The notes: generated from the sequence alone by a model not told the origin. DNA of 64,000 nucleotides from Paramylibacter ulvae (GCF_014652655.1 NZ_BMZF01000004.1:31979-95978), one strand, 5' to 3'; positions 36,489-46,471 are shown, counted from the stretch's first letter. Made by a program: numbers and translations.

Positions 36489-37097
36489 CTATTTCTGATC
36501 TGGACGATCGAGCGAAAATAGTTCGGTGACAACCGAATAATCTTTGTACCCCAAACGCGCAACGGGTTGGTAGCTTGTCACATCCAAAATACCGTCTTTG
36601 ATATGTTCATCGGCAATATGAATACCAACGACATTGCCCATGACCCAAGTCGTACCACCGGGCAAACCGGTTGTGGAAAACAGGGTGCATTCCATCGAAA
36701 TCGGGCTTTCTTTGACCATCGGCGCTTTGACGATATTACCCGTCTGTTTTGTTAGGCCCGCCATTTCAAATTCATCGGCACCATGGGGGTAATGGCCGCT
36801 GCTGATGTTCATTTCGTCGCGCAAGGCGTAGCTGACGATATTGACGCAAAACTCGCCTGTGTCCATGATGTTGCGCAGGCTATCTTTGCCCTCGTCAATG
36901 CCTGCTTTGTTGCCAGAGGACGCAAAACCAATCATTGGCGGCATGGCGGAGACACCGTTGAAAAATGAATAGGGGGCAAGGTTTGCCCGGCCTTGATTGT
37001 CAATTGTAGAAATCCAACCAATGGGGCGTGGGGATACAATTGCCTTGAACGGATTGTATGGCAATCCGTGATTATTCTTGTCCGGTTCGTAAAACAT
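36489..37097 (-). CDS. Flavin reductase family FMN-binding protein
   Basis: The 202-residue split-barrel protein begins PDKNNHGLPYNPFKAIVSPRPIGWISTID. It carries NLAPYSFFNGVSAMPPMIGFAS and GEFCVNIVS, the FMN-binding features of the flavin-reductase-like family. Members reduce FMN for a partner oxygenase or act as oxygen-sensitive reductases. No partner is adjacent. It looks monocistronic. Confidence 0.88.
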   Translation of the reverse strand: MFYEPDKNNHGLPYNPFKAIVSPRPIGWISTIDNQGRANLAPYSFFNGVSAMPPMIGFASSGNKAGIDEGKDSLRNIMDTGEFCVNIVSYALRDEMNISSGHYPHGADEFEMAGLTKQTGNIVKAPMVKESPISMECTLFSTTGLPGGTTWVMGNVVGIHIADEHIKDGILDVTSYQPVARLGYKDYSVVTELFSLDRPDQK

Positions 37098-37183
37098 CTA
37101 AAATTCTCTATCTTTGTTTGATCAAGGACTAGCCGCATGTTATCGCCAATTCCAGAACAAATTCAAAATTCTAACGGTAAGCA

Positions 37184-37678
37184 ATGTTTCAAATCAGCCA
37201 AGAATCCAAAGATGACCTGTGGGAGGTTGAATTCTTGTATGATTTGTCGTTCGCACCTGGGCGCGAGGCGCTAAGCTCGTATCGCTTGCGCGAAGATGTG
37301 GAGCGCGTTGCACAACTTTGTTTGGTGGCACGTGACGAGGGCAATAGCGTTGCTGGCGCTATTCGGTATTGGCCGGTTGTCATTGGGGATAAAAATGCGC
37401 CTGCGCTTTTGCTCGGCCCAGTTGCGGTGCACCCCACACATCAAGGCGAAGGACTTGGTGCGTTACTGATTCAAAAATCGCTGGAAATTGCACGCGATCT
37501 GGGCTGGGCGCGGGTGATTTTGGTTGGGGATGCGCCATACTATGCGCGATTCGGGTTCCGACGGGCTACGAATCTGGAATTTCCACCACCAACCAACCCC
37601 GAACGGCTGTTGTTTTTGGAACTTTTGCCCCAAGGATTCGAAAATACATCGGGAAAGATTCATAAGTTTTTAAAGTAA
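37184..37678 (+). CDS. GNAT family N-acetyltransferase (YhbS-like)
   Basis: The 164-residue protein has the acetyl-CoA site LLGPVAVHPTHQGEGLGALLIQKSLEIA (about 85-112) and then VILVGDAPYYARFGFRRA, the arrangement of YhbS-type acetyltransferases. The substrate is unknown. It is divergent from the flavin reductase gene. Confidence 0.88.
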   Translation: MFQISQESKDDLWEVEFLYDLSFAPGREALSSYRLREDVERVAQLCLVARDEGNSVAGAIRYWPVVIGDKNAPALLLGPVAVHPTHQGEGLGALLIQKSLEIARDLGWARVILVGDAPYYARFGFRRATNLEFPPPTNPERLLFLELLPQGFENTSGKIHKFLK

Positions 37679-37868
37679 ACGTAGCGAAAAAAATGAATTT
37701 CTTAGCATATTTAGGGGAAATAACGCTGATTTTCTTGGTTTGCTATGTATAATCACAACAGCAAAATTTAAATGGAGTGAGAAACGCGCCGCACTGTTGA
37801 CGCTTTTCCATTCTACTTTTACCAATTGGTGGTCAAAACATCTGGCGCGTTCAGGGGGATACTGCACT

Positions 37869-39086
37869 ATGAGAATTCGGTTCTTGGGAATCATGTTGGC
37901 TTATGTTGTTGTTGCCATTGGTATTTACCAATATTGGCCACAGCCAGAGGGTGTGCAAAATGCCGTTACATCACCCGAACAACCCGCCGCACCCACTGTG
38001 AATGTAACAGAAACACCGTCCCCTGAACCAGAGCAACAACCCGCAACAGCGACGCCAACCCCGGTGGAACCTGCTCAGCCTGTTCAAACGCCAGAAAATA
38101 CTGCTGTTGCTGTGACGCAAGAAACCCCAACAACAACCGCGCCCGTGCAAACACAGGCCGCCCCAGTTGAGCCGACTCCTGCGGCACCGTCAAACGCCGA
38201 TCGTTTGGCAACGGCGGATCGGATGCAGGTTTTGCGGATTTGGACATTGGTCGAGGAATGCCGTCTAAATAAATGTGATTCACTGGATTTTTCCGATTTC
38301 ACACTATCGTGGCTACCCGATGAAATCCGTGATTTGCGCCGTGTAAACCATATCACCTCTGGACCAAAAATGGCCGATATCAATGCGCTTGATGGCCTGA
38401 GCAATATCCGCCATTTGGTGATGAAAGACGGCGTTGTTAATGATTTGCGCGCGATCGAAGGTTTGCGTGGTTTAAAATCAATCGATTTGCAAGGTTCACG
38501 AGTCACAAACATTACACCCGTCAAAGATTTGGCCGCGCTTGAATATTTAAACATCGCCGATACAAAAGTGTTCGATTTGTCGCCAGCGCGCGAACTGTTC
38601 AGCCTGACCAGCCTTGACGCCAGCAATACACGTGTGAGCGAGCTGGAACCACTAAAAGAAATGTACCAATTGCAAGAATTGAACCTGAGCAATTCCAACA
38701 TTTTGGACCTGTCATATTTGGCGCGATTGTCATCGCTGATATCTGTTGATGTTTCGAATACCAACCTACGGATTTTGCCTGACTTTAGCGAAAATGTCGA
38801 TTTGCAGATGCTGAATATCAAAGACACTGATATTTCTGATTTGACACCACTTAACCGTATGGAAAATTTGGAAACGCTGAATATTTCGGGCACAAACGTG
38901 AGCAGCTTGAAACCACTGGCGAATTTGAAAAAGCTGAAAAATCTAGACATGCGCGATACGCGTGTGACTGATCTTAGCTTTTTGGAAAACCTGACAGGGT
39001 TAGAAGAGTTATTACTCAGCAACGTTTCACGCGTAGATACCAATATGATTAATCAACTGGAATCGCGTGGTGTTCAGGTGAAATAA
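37869..39086 (+). CDS. Membrane-anchored leucine-rich-repeat protein
   Basis: From ATG 37869 (GGGGGA nine bases upstream) the 405-residue protein has an N-terminal membrane helix (MRIRFLGIMLAYVVVAIGIY), then a stalk of about 90 residues rich in Pro, Thr, Glu and Gln. A short cap with two cysteines (VEECRLNKCDSLD) follows. About ten to eleven LRR units of 21-22 residues fill the rest, in the internalin-like pattern (LETLNISGTNVSSLKPL). Proteins of this build display an LRR arc in the periplasm or at the surface for protein binding. The frame is open 43 codons further upstream but without a signal. Confidence 0.88.
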   Translation: MRIRFLGIMLAYVVVAIGIYQYWPQPEGVQNAVTSPEQPAAPTVNVTETPSPEPEQQPATATPTPVEPAQPVQTPENTAVAVTQETPTTTAPVQTQAAPVEPTPAAPSNADRLATADRMQVLRIWTLVEECRLNKCDSLDFSDFTLSWLPDEIRDLRRVNHITSGPKMADINALDGLSNIRHLVMKDGVVNDLRAIEGLRGLKSIDLQGSRVTNITPVKDLAALEYLNIADTKVFDLSPARELFSLTSLDASNTRVSELEPLKEMYQLQELNLSNSNILDLSYLARLSSLISVDVSNTNLRILPDFSENVDLQMLNIKDTDISDLTPLNRMENLETLNISGTNVSSLKPLANLKKLKNLDMRDTRVTDLSFLENLTGLEELLLSNVSRVDTNMINQLESRGVQVK

Positions 39087-39092
39087 CCGCGC

Positions 39093-41336
39093 TTAACCGC
39101 GATTTTTCAACCAATCCATTAAATCTTTGCGAACCGACTGTGCGCCTGATCCGCGCGCAGTGTCGATCACTTGTTTCGCCTCGGCTAAATTGGCCTTGCG
39201 CAGCATGTGTTTCACTGGCCCGATGGAGGCGGGGCGCATCGATAGATTGCGCAAACCCATCGCAGCGAAACACAATGCCTCTACTGGTTTACCAGCGTCT
39301 TCGCCGCAAAAACTGACGGGTGTGTCAAAGCTTTTGCAGCGTTCCGCAATCAATTCGATGAACGACAAAAAGCTGACATTCAGCGTGTCATAACGGCTAC
39401 GTACGCGTTCGTTTTCACGATCAGCGGCGTAGAAAAATTGTTTCAAATCATTGCCACCGATGGAAATAAAATCACAGGTTTCGAAAAACTGATCTGGGGC
39501 GAATGCAAGGCTGGGGGTTTCCAACATCGCGCCGACCTTTAATTCAGACGGGACAGCATGGCCCAGTTTTTTTTCGCTTTCGACCACGGCTTCCAACATC
39601 GCACGAGAATCTAAAAATTCGCTGTATTGCGCGATAAACGGAAACATGATGTTCATTGGGCGCCCCTTGGCGCCGCGCAACAATGCCTGCAGCTGCATTT
39701 TCATTACGCCAGGTTTATCAAGCCCCATGCGGATTGCACGCCAGCCCATCGCAGGGTTGGGTTCATTGATGTTTTTCATATAGGACAATACCTTGTCCGA
39801 CCCGATATCAAGCGTGCGAAATGTGACGCGTTTATCCCCCGCCGCATCCATCACGCGTGAATAAAGCGCCGCCAATTCATCGCGTTTTGGTACGGCATTG
39901 CGCATCAAAAATTGTAATTCAGTGCGGAACAATCCAACGCCCTCTGCACCTGATGTCTCTAGGCTTGGCAGATCAACCATCAGCCCTGCGTTCATTTGCA
40001 TACCGACGGTCACACCATCCAGCGTGGTTGCGGGTTCGTTGCGAATTGCTGCGTATTTGGTTTGTGCTGCGGTTAACATCGCGATTTTGTCTTGGAACGC
40101 TGATGTTACTTCTTCTGTTGGGCGTAAGTGTACAACACCTTGATCGCCATCAACCAAGATTGGGTCGTTGTTCAATGCTTCGCGGGTGATTGGTTCGGCA
40201 TGGATTACCATTGGGATCGCCCACGCCCGCGCAATGATTGCAGCGTGTGATCCAACCGAACCGCCCTCGAGAACGATGCCCTTTAGGGTTTTGCCATATT
40301 CCAATAGTTCCGCAGGCCCGATATTGCGCGCAACCAGAATTGCGTTTTCTGGCACGGCGTCACCTGCCCGGCGGCCTTGACCTGTTAGCAATCGCAGCAA
40401 ACGGTTCGACAAATCATCCAGATCATGCAGGCGTTCACGCAAATACGGATCGGGGACACGCGCCATACGTGCGCGTGTTGCCGATTGTTCTTTTTCAACA
40501 GCAACCTCTGCGGTCAGGCCGCGATCAATGCTGGTTTCAAGTCGTGATACCCAGCTTTTGGAATTCGCAAACATGCGATACGCTTCCATCACGTCTTTTT
40601 GGTCTTGCCCGCCTGTGTTTGTGCTGGTCAGCAGATCATCAACATTCAGGCGCAATTGATCCATTGCGGTGCTAAGCCGTTCTTTTTCAGCCTCTGGATC
40701 ATCGGCCACCACGTTTGACACCACGATTTGTGGGTCATGCAGCAATACCACACCCTTGGCTGAACCTTCTTGGGCGGATGCGCCTTTGAACAGGTGCGGA
40801 CGTTGGTGTGGGGCGGTCATGGCCTCGCCATCTCCCACAAAAGCACCCAGCTCTTTCATTTCGGCGATGACCATGGCCACCACTTCTAATGCGTATACGT
40901 CATCTTCGGAAAACTGGCGTGCGGATTTGTTTTGCACAACCAAAACGCCCAAAACCTCGCCCAGACGTTGCACAGGAACACCCAAAAGCGAGGTGTATAA
41001 TTCCTCGCCCGTTTCGGGCATGTAACGGAAACCCTTTTCTTGGGGAGCGTCGGCGGCATTGATGGGTGCGGCACGTTTAGCGACCAAGCCCACCAAACCT
41101 TCGCCAAAGCGCAGGCGGGTTTGGTGAACGGATTCTTGTTTTAACCCTTGGGTCGCACAAAGTTCCAGCGTTTGACGGTCACGGCGCAGGTAAATTGAAC
41201 AAACTTCTGTGCCCATATGTTCGGCGACAAGCCCAACAATATGGTCCAAGCGTTCCTGCCCGTCGCCTTCGACGGCGAGCGTTTCACGCAGCTTTTTCAG
41301 AAGATCGCGGGAATTACCCCCTGCATTTATGTCCAT
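39093..41336 (-). CDS. ptsP: Phosphoenolpyruvate-protein phosphotransferase of the nitrogen PTS
   Basis: This is EI-Ntr, which takes phosphate from PEP and passes it to NPr and EIIA-Ntr to regulate metabolism. The 747-residue protein has an N-terminal GAF domain (about 1-165) that senses glutamine/2-oxoglutarate in relatives, the phospho-His domain with His364 in GGSVGSHAAIIARAWAIP, and the PEP-utilising TIM barrel with EGVGLFRTELQFL and SFCGEDAGKP. It starts four bases after lysC on the same strand, a pairing often seen in Rhodobacterales. Confidence 0.96.
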   Translation of the reverse strand: MDINAGGNSRDLLKKLRETLAVEGDGQERLDHIVGLVAEHMGTEVCSIYLRRDRQTLELCATQGLKQESVHQTRLRFGEGLVGLVAKRAAPINAADAPQEKGFRYMPETGEELYTSLLGVPVQRLGEVLGVLVVQNKSARQFSEDDVYALEVVAMVIAEMKELGAFVGDGEAMTAPHQRPHLFKGASAQEGSAKGVVLLHDPQIVVSNVVADDPEAEKERLSTAMDQLRLNVDDLLTSTNTGGQDQKDVMEAYRMFANSKSWVSRLETSIDRGLTAEVAVEKEQSATRARMARVPDPYLRERLHDLDDLSNRLLRLLTGQGRRAGDAVPENAILVARNIGPAELLEYGKTLKGIVLEGGSVGSHAAIIARAWAIPMVIHAEPITREALNNDPILVDGDQGVVHLRPTEEVTSAFQDKIAMLTAAQTKYAAIRNEPATTLDGVTVGMQMNAGLMVDLPSLETSGAEGVGLFRTELQFLMRNAVPKRDELAALYSRVMDAAGDKRVTFRTLDIGSDKVLSYMKNINEPNPAMGWRAIRMGLDKPGVMKMQLQALLRGAKGRPMNIMFPFIAQYSEFLDSRAMLEAVVESEKKLGHAVPSELKVGAMLETPSLAFAPDQFFETCDFISIGGNDLKQFFYAADRENERVRSRYDTLNVSFLSFIELIAERCKSFDTPVSFCGEDAGKPVEALCFAAMGLRNLSMRPASIGPVKHMLRKANLAEAKQVIDTARGSGAQSVRKDLMDWLKNRG

Positions 41337-41340
41337 TTAG

Positions 41341-42582
41341 TTAGGCTACTTTCTCCAACTCAAATGCATCATGCAACGCGCGAACGGCGAGTTCCATATA
41401 TTTCCGATCAACCAGAACGGAAACTTTGATTTCGGATGTTGTGATGACGCGAATATTCACGCCCTCATTTGCCAAAATTTGGAACATTTGCGCGGCGATG
41501 CCAGCGTGGCTCCGCATACCTACCCCAACCATGGAAACTTTGGCGACTTCTTTATCCGTGGCCAATTCGGCAAAGTTCAATTCGCCCGATGTTTTCAATG
41601 CGTTCATAGCATTTTCGGCGCGCTCCACCTGATCGACTGGGCATGAAAATGTCATGTCTGTGCGCCCATCTTCGGAGATGTTTTGAACGATCATGTCAAC
41701 ATTTACACCTGCATCTGCAAGCGGCCCAAAGATCGCCGCCGCAATGCCTGGACGGTCGGCAACGGACACCAATGTGACCTTTGCTTCGTCTTTGGAATAG
41801 GCGATCCCGTGAACTACTTTGCTTTCCATTGTGTCATCCTCCTGAACAACCATCGTGCCGGCTGTCATTGATATATCGTCGTCAAAACTTGAAAGAACCC
41901 GCAGGGGTACTTGGTAACGCATGGCCAGCTCGACCGAGCGGGTTTGTAAAACTTTGGCACCCAATGATGCTAATTCTAACATCTCTTCGTAAGAAATCTT
42001 ACGGATTTTACGAGCTGTGTCTACGATGCGTGGATCGGTAGTGTAAATGCCATCCACATCGGTATAGATATCACAACGCTCGGCACTCAGAGCGGCCGCA
42101 AATGCCACGGCGGTGGTGTCCGATCCACCGCGACCAAGTGTCGTGATGCGACCATCGGGCCCGATCCCCTGAAACCCAGCAACAACCGCAACCTTATGAC
42201 CCGAAGCAAATGATGCATCCAGATTATCGGTTGGAATTTCCTCAATCCGCGCGGCCTCATGCGCATCGGTGGTTTTTAGGGGCACTTGCCAGCCCTGCCA
42301 GCTTCGCGCGTTGATCCCCATTTCCTGCAATGTCATTGCCATTAACCCAGCAGTGATATTTTCACCCGACGATACAACCGCATCATATTCAGCACGATCA
42401 TAGATCGGGGATGTTTGGCGTACCCAGCCCACCATTTCATTGGTTTTACCCGACATGGCGGATACGATCACGACCACCTCGTGGCCATTTGCAACCTCTT
42501 GTGCAACCTTTTTGGCGGCAACTGAAATACGTTCCAGATCTGCAACCGAGGTTCCACCAAATTTCATCACGAGACGAGACAT
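41341..42582 (-). CDS. lysC: Aspartate kinase
   Basis: First step of the aspartate pathway to lysine, threonine, methionine and diaminopimelate. From ATG 42582 (AGGAG seven bases upstream) the 413 residues begin MSRLVMKFGGTSVADLERI. They contain the FTTLGRGGSDTTA-type substrate loop (ITTLGRGGSDTTAVAFA) and two C-terminal ACT domains (about 265-413) for feedback control. Upstream in-frame codons to 42609 lie before the ribosome-binding site. It is cotranscribed with ptsP. Confidence 0.96.
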   Translation of the reverse strand: MSRLVMKFGGTSVADLERISVAAKKVAQEVANGHEVVVIVSAMSGKTNEMVGWVRQTSPIYDRAEYDAVVSSGENITAGLMAMTLQEMGINARSWQGWQVPLKTTDAHEAARIEEIPTDNLDASFASGHKVAVVAGFQGIGPDGRITTLGRGGSDTTAVAFAAALSAERCDIYTDVDGIYTTDPRIVDTARKIRKISYEEMLELASLGAKVLQTRSVELAMRYQVPLRVLSSFDDDISMTAGTMVVQEDDTMESKVVHGIAYSKDEAKVTLVSVADRPGIAAAIFGPLADAGVNVDMIVQNISEDGRTDMTFSCPVDQVERAENAMNALKTSGELNFAELATDKEVAKVSMVGVGMRSHAGIAAQMFQILANEGVNIRVITTSEIKVSVLVDRKYMELAVRALHDAFELEKVA

Positions 42583-42746
42583 CACATTCTCCTGCGTCTT
42601 TGTATTCATTCGGATTGTTGGTTAGCGATTGCAACCGCAAAGGGCAAGGGAAACTGCGATTTGCACCCCGTAAATAGGCGTAATCTGGGTGACAAGTTTG
42701 TCCATTCCCATTATCGGTGTCAAAAGCATCTTTTGGTGAAATCATA

Positions 42747-43913
42747 ATGCGGTTCAATCAATCATTATCAGGGCTTCGTATCGAATGGATGACATTTCGA
42801 ATGCAGCTTGGTGACAAGGCAAATGCAGCGACGCTGTTTAATTCGGCCGTCGCGACCGCGCAGACAAATATCGCAAACGGTGGGGATGGGGTTTCATTTC
42901 GTCAATATGGGTTTTTGTTAATCGAAGGATTGCGTTTATGCGAAGGATCGGATGAACGCGCTCGCATGCTGGAATTGGCGCGCGCGCAATTTAATGCGGC
43001 GCTGGATCTGGTGTCGACCGATTGTGCCGCGATGGCGGGAATTGCACATTGTGATTTCGAGCTTGGTCAGATGCAAATTGGCGGCGCGCGAAAGACGTTG
43101 TTCTTGGCCGCCCAAGATATGGCAATTGCCAGCCTGTCAGATGGAAAACAGTTTAAACGCCGCGTCTATCTGTTGTGTTATATCCTAAATGCGTTGGCTT
43201 ATTATCTTCCACGTCCGATGGCGCGCGATTCACTTGAATTGGCGGGGCAGTATTTGGCGCGTGTAAAACCGCGTTTCATTGGAAAGTCACAGTTTCAACA
43301 ATTGGCGTTATGGTTGGATTTGCATCGCTTGATGCGCGAACAATCAACGGATTTTGCAGCATATTCCGCCTGTGCTAAGATCGCGGAAAACTTGGCCGCA
43401 CGGGTGGTGACAGGTGCTGAGCTGAATTCACAAACGAATGCCCATATCCAGACCCAATGGGTGGTTTGTTTGGTGCATCAGGCGCTGACATGTGACGATC
43501 ATGAACAACGTTTGGCGTTTTTGAGCAAGGCAGAAATCAAAGCACGTGCGGCCATTCACATGGTGGGAAAATCGGGCGAGCGGTTGTGTAATCTGGGTGC
43601 GGTATTGTCGTTAATCAACATCCACGGCGATGCGCGTGCACAATTTAACGCGTTGAGCGAATTCAATAAAATTTTGCCAGAAATTAAACGGTTAACCCCC
43701 AATGGATTGATAAACTATGCCGCGTTGCTGTCTGAAATAGGGCATGTTGATGATGCAATGGCGCATCTGAATGTCTGTATCGAACATGACACGTTGTACC
43801 CATTGGATATGGTGATCCGTGCAAAATCATTTGCGAATTTGCGGGCGCATCGCGATTACCCTGCGCTCATAGCAACGCAACTGGAACGCCTTGGCGCAAA
43901 TTGGGCGCAATAA
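42747..43913 (+). CDS. Helical-repeat protein of unknown function
   Basis: I do not recognise the family. The 388-residue protein is helical throughout, with TPR/SEL1-like periodicity (ARMLELARAQFNAALDLVSTDC; CARIAENLAAR-type helices; LLSEIGHVDDAMAHLNVCIEHD near the end). No signal or membrane segment is seen. It probably works as a cytoplasmic scaffold. The start is uncertain: ATG 42747 has GGTGAAA upstream, while a GTG at 42717 extends the frame by ten codons. It is convergent with the DUF1178 gene, three bases away. Confidence 0.7.
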   Translation: MRFNQSLSGLRIEWMTFRMQLGDKANAATLFNSAVATAQTNIANGGDGVSFRQYGFLLIEGLRLCEGSDERARMLELARAQFNAALDLVSTDCAAMAGIAHCDFELGQMQIGGARKTLFLAAQDMAIASLSDGKQFKRRVYLLCYILNALAYYLPRPMARDSLELAGQYLARVKPRFIGKSQFQQLALWLDLHRLMREQSTDFAAYSACAKIAENLAARVVTGAELNSQTNAHIQTQWVVCLVHQALTCDDHEQRLAFLSKAEIKARAAIHMVGKSGERLCNLGAVLSLINIHGDARAQFNALSEFNKILPEIKRLTPNGLINYAALLSEIGHVDDAMAHLNVCIEHDTLYPLDMVIRAKSFANLRAHRDYPALIATQLERLGANWAQ

Positions 43914-43916
43914 TAT

Positions 43917-44342
43917 CTAGTTGGAGCGCTTGTTGCGCCCCCACGGGAGCGGTACGACTGGAATACCATCGTCGATCAATGCTTTGGCATCGTCGATTTT
44001 TGCCTCGCCAATGATGGAACGCTCGGGCGTTTCACCATCATGCATTTTACGTGCTTCGGTGGCGAAGTTTTCACCGACATTTTCGGCCTCTGCCTCGATT
44101 TTTTTGCGCATTTCGGCCAACGCTTGTTCGGCAGGTGATGCGGGTTGCGATAACGGCCCCTTGGCGGGGCGTTCGCGCGAGGTTTGCACGCGCGGTGCCA
44201 TGATGGATTTTTCCACGCCTAAAGTACCACAAATAGAACAGATCACCATGCCCGCGCCAAACAATTTGTCATAGGCGCTGGCGGATTCAAACCAGCTTTC
44301 GAACTGATGGCCATCTTCACATTTTAACGTGTATTTTATCAT
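43917..44342 (-). CDS. DUF1178 family protein
   Basis: The 141-residue protein begins MIKYTLKCEDGHQFESWFESA and has a CSICGT pair with Cys8 that could bind zinc. It ends in GIPVVPLPW, all hallmarks of DUF1178. Its function is unknown. Its start overlaps the VOC gene stop by four bases. Confidence 0.9.
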   Translation of the reverse strand: MIKYTLKCEDGHQFESWFESASAYDKLFGAGMVICSICGTLGVEKSIMAPRVQTSRERPAKGPLSQPASPAEQALAEMRKKIEAEAENVGENFATEARKMHDGETPERSIIGEAKIDDAKALIDDGIPVVPLPWGRNKRSN

Positions 44343-44728
44343 GTTTTTGCCTGTGGGCGGTTACGTGGAACGGCTGGCGTGTCTTCAAAAAACACCAACC
44401 GATTGCCAAACGGGTCGGTGATGATCACCTCGCGACATCCCCAATCTTGGTCCATGATACCGGGGCGTGCGTATTTATATTCGGGCAGGGCGGCATGAAA
44501 TGCATCAATGTCATCGGTTTCGATACGGATCGCACTGCCAGGGGTGGCATCGCCGTGATGTTCGGATAGATGGATCACGCAGTTGTCTTTAGTTAGCCCC
44601 ATATACAACGGTGCATCGCCAAAAAAACGATGTTCGAAAAACGGAACAAAACCTAAATAATCAATGTAAAATGCGCGCGCCGCATCTTCGTCAAACATAC
44701 GCAAGATTGGAACAGGCGCGCGTAACAT
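44339..44728 (-). CDS. VOC-fold (glyoxalase/bleomycin-resistance-like) protein
   Basis: The 129 residues show the two beta-alpha-beta-beta-beta halves of the vicinal-oxygen-chelate fold: VPILRMFDEDAARAFYIDYLGFVPFF and CREVIITDPFGNRLVFFE. It most resembles the 'glyoxalase superfamily' proteins without a known substrate. It is translated together with DUF1178 and starts nine bases after gcrA. Confidence 0.85.
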   Translation of the reverse strand: MLRAPVPILRMFDEDAARAFYIDYLGFVPFFEHRFFGDAPLYMGLTKDNCVIHLSEHHGDATPGSAIRIETDDIDAFHAALPEYKYARPGIMDQDWGCREVIITDPFGNRLVFFEDTPAVPRNRPQAKT

Positions 44729-44737
44729 TTTTACACC

Positions 44738-45328
44738 CTAGCGTGAACGGCGATCGCGCCGTGCAGACATGGGTTGGAATGCAACGGCGTTATGTGCCTC
44801 GCAATATGGTTTGCCCGTTTCGGTGCCCAAACCACAAAACCAAAAATCATCTGTGGCGGGATCGCCAACAGGCCATTTGCATGTTTTTTCCGTCAATTCC
44901 ATCAGGTGCAATTTCTTGGCCTTTTTCACCACTTCGGCGGCTTTGGTTAACGCCTCTTCGCTGATTTCATTGGTAGATGGTTGTGGCGGTAATGGTTGGC
45001 CTGCCTTGATGATCGGTTTGCGCGGCGGAATGTTCACAGCATTGATCGGCAACGGGGTTTCTGCCGCGACTTTTGGCGCTGGCTTGTTGGATGATGCTGG
45101 TGCGGCCTTGGTCTTGGGCGCGGATGCGGCCTTGGGCTTGGCCGCCGCGGCTGGTTTCTTTGCAGGGGCCTTTGTTGTTGTCGCACGGTTGGACAAACCC
45201 AAACGGTGTACTTTGCCGATCACGGCATTGCGGGTCACACCACCAAGTTCCTTGGCGATTTGACTTGCGGATTTACCCTCGCCCCACATTTTTTTAAGAA
45301 CTTCTACGCGATCATCTGTCCAAGCCAT
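44738..45328 (-). CDS. gcrA: Cell-cycle regulator GcrA
   Basis: GcrA binds sigma-70 RNA polymerase and activates promoters carrying CcrM-methylated GANTC sites. The 196-residue protein has the N-terminal helix-turn-helix MAWTDDRVEVLKKMWGEGKSA...GGVTRNAVIGKVHRLGL (1-46), a long Ala/Lys/Pro linker (50-125), and a C-terminal RNA-polymerase-binding end with CKWPVGDPATDDFWFCG and YCEAHNAVAF. No GANTC is seen in the 130 bases upstream. It is limited to alphaproteobacteria, which supports the taxonomic call. Confidence 0.95.
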   Translation of the reverse strand: MAWTDDRVEVLKKMWGEGKSASQIAKELGGVTRNAVIGKVHRLGLSNRATTTKAPAKKPAAAAKPKAASAPKTKAAPASSNKPAPKVAAETPLPINAVNIPPRKPIIKAGQPLPPQPSTNEISEEALTKAAEVVKKAKKLHLMELTEKTCKWPVGDPATDDFWFCGLGTETGKPYCEAHNAVAFQPMSARRDRRSR

Positions 45329-45460
45329 TTTGGGCCTCCAAGCCTATCAGATCAACAGTGGCGCACCATATTGCCAACGGATCTGAAAAAATTCAACTGT
45401 TCTATAATAGCGATTGGTCAAAGGGTTACAAGGCAAAGCCTTATTTTTATCGCCAAAGGT

Positions 45461-46339
45461 TTAAGTTTTTTGTTGCAAGCCTTCGCGCCACGCCAGCAAT
45501 AGCGCTCCGCCAAGAATGAAAACCGCGCCAATCACGCTGATCCGATCAAGTGTTTGGCCGAAAAATGCATAGTCATAGAGCGCAGCATAGGCCAATGTTG
45601 CATATGAAAACGGTGCCACGAAACTGGCGTCCGCGCGTTTCATTGCGTTTACAAAACAGGTTTGCGCACAGACCATCAATGCGCCAACGCCGGCCAGCGC
45701 AATCCACTGTGCACCAGTTGGTGGGTGCCACACAAAACTGGCGGCGATGCTGGCCAACGCCAACCCGATGGCATTGTTCACCCAGAGAATTTGCATTGAA
45801 TTTTCGGTGTTTGAAATCAGTTTGATGACAATTAATTCCAAACCAAGTGCGAGGGCCGCCGTCAATGCGACAAGCCCGCCGAATTGTACGCTGGTTGCGC
45901 TGGGGCGTAACAATATGACCGCGCCAATGATGGCGGTGATTGCCGCAATCCAACGATACCGCCCAACACGTTCGCCCAATAATGGAATGGCAAAGATCAT
46001 GCCAAATACTGGGTTCAAAAAACTGATCGCGGTGGCATCTGACAATGGGATCATGGATGCGGATGCAAACATCAAACTGACCCCGAACCAGCCGCAGGCG
46101 GATCGCAAAACATGTAATTTCAAATTGGGTTTTACAATTTTTTCACGCAATACAACGAATGCGCATGACAAGATGATGAAAGCAAACAAAAATCTGCCAA
46201 AGCTGATTTGAAACGGATGTAATGCAGGGCCCAAGGTATCTTGGCCTAACATTTTCGCCAGTACCATCGTGCCTGCGATAAACAGCCCCGCAAATAGGAT
46301 CAGGCTTGCGGCCAGCAATGGATTTTGGCGAGGCATCAC
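45461..46339 (-). CDS. EamA/DMT family transporter
   Basis: The 292-residue protein has about ten transmembrane helices in two EamA halves (about 10-140 and 155-285). NPVFGMIFAIPLLGERVGRYRWIAAITAIIG is typical of the first half. Substrates of this superfamily include amino acids, nucleosides and S-adenosylmethionine. The start may be the first or second Met. No linked pathway gene suggests the cargo. Confidence 0.88.
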   Translation of the reverse strand: MMPRQNPLLAASLILFAGLFIAGTMVLAKMLGQDTLGPALHPFQISFGRFLFAFIILSCAFVVLREKIVKPNLKLHVLRSACGWFGVSLMFASASMIPLSDATAISFLNPVFGMIFAIPLLGERVGRYRWIAAITAIIGAVILLRPSATSVQFGGLVALTAALALGLELIVIKLISNTENSMQILWVNNAIGLALASIAASFVWHPPTGAQWIALAGVGALMVCAQTCFVNAMKRADASFVAPFSYATLAYAALYDYAFFGQTLDRISVIGAVFILGGALLLAWREGLQQKT

Positions 46340-46471
46340 GCAGCCTTTGATATTGTTAGAAATTCGTCACTAGCGATATAGTATTGCGCGCAATCCACAA
46401 GCAATAATTGACTCGTCACAGTAATTGCGCCAACAGGGTTTTTTGACGTTTCATCAACAGGAGTAAACGCT

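Noticed and set aside
38084..39043. 319-codon minus-strand frame opposite the LRR gene
   Set aside because: Shadow of a repetitive coding sequence; composition is Ser/Arg-rich without a family, and the plus strand has signal peptide, stalk and regular LRRs.
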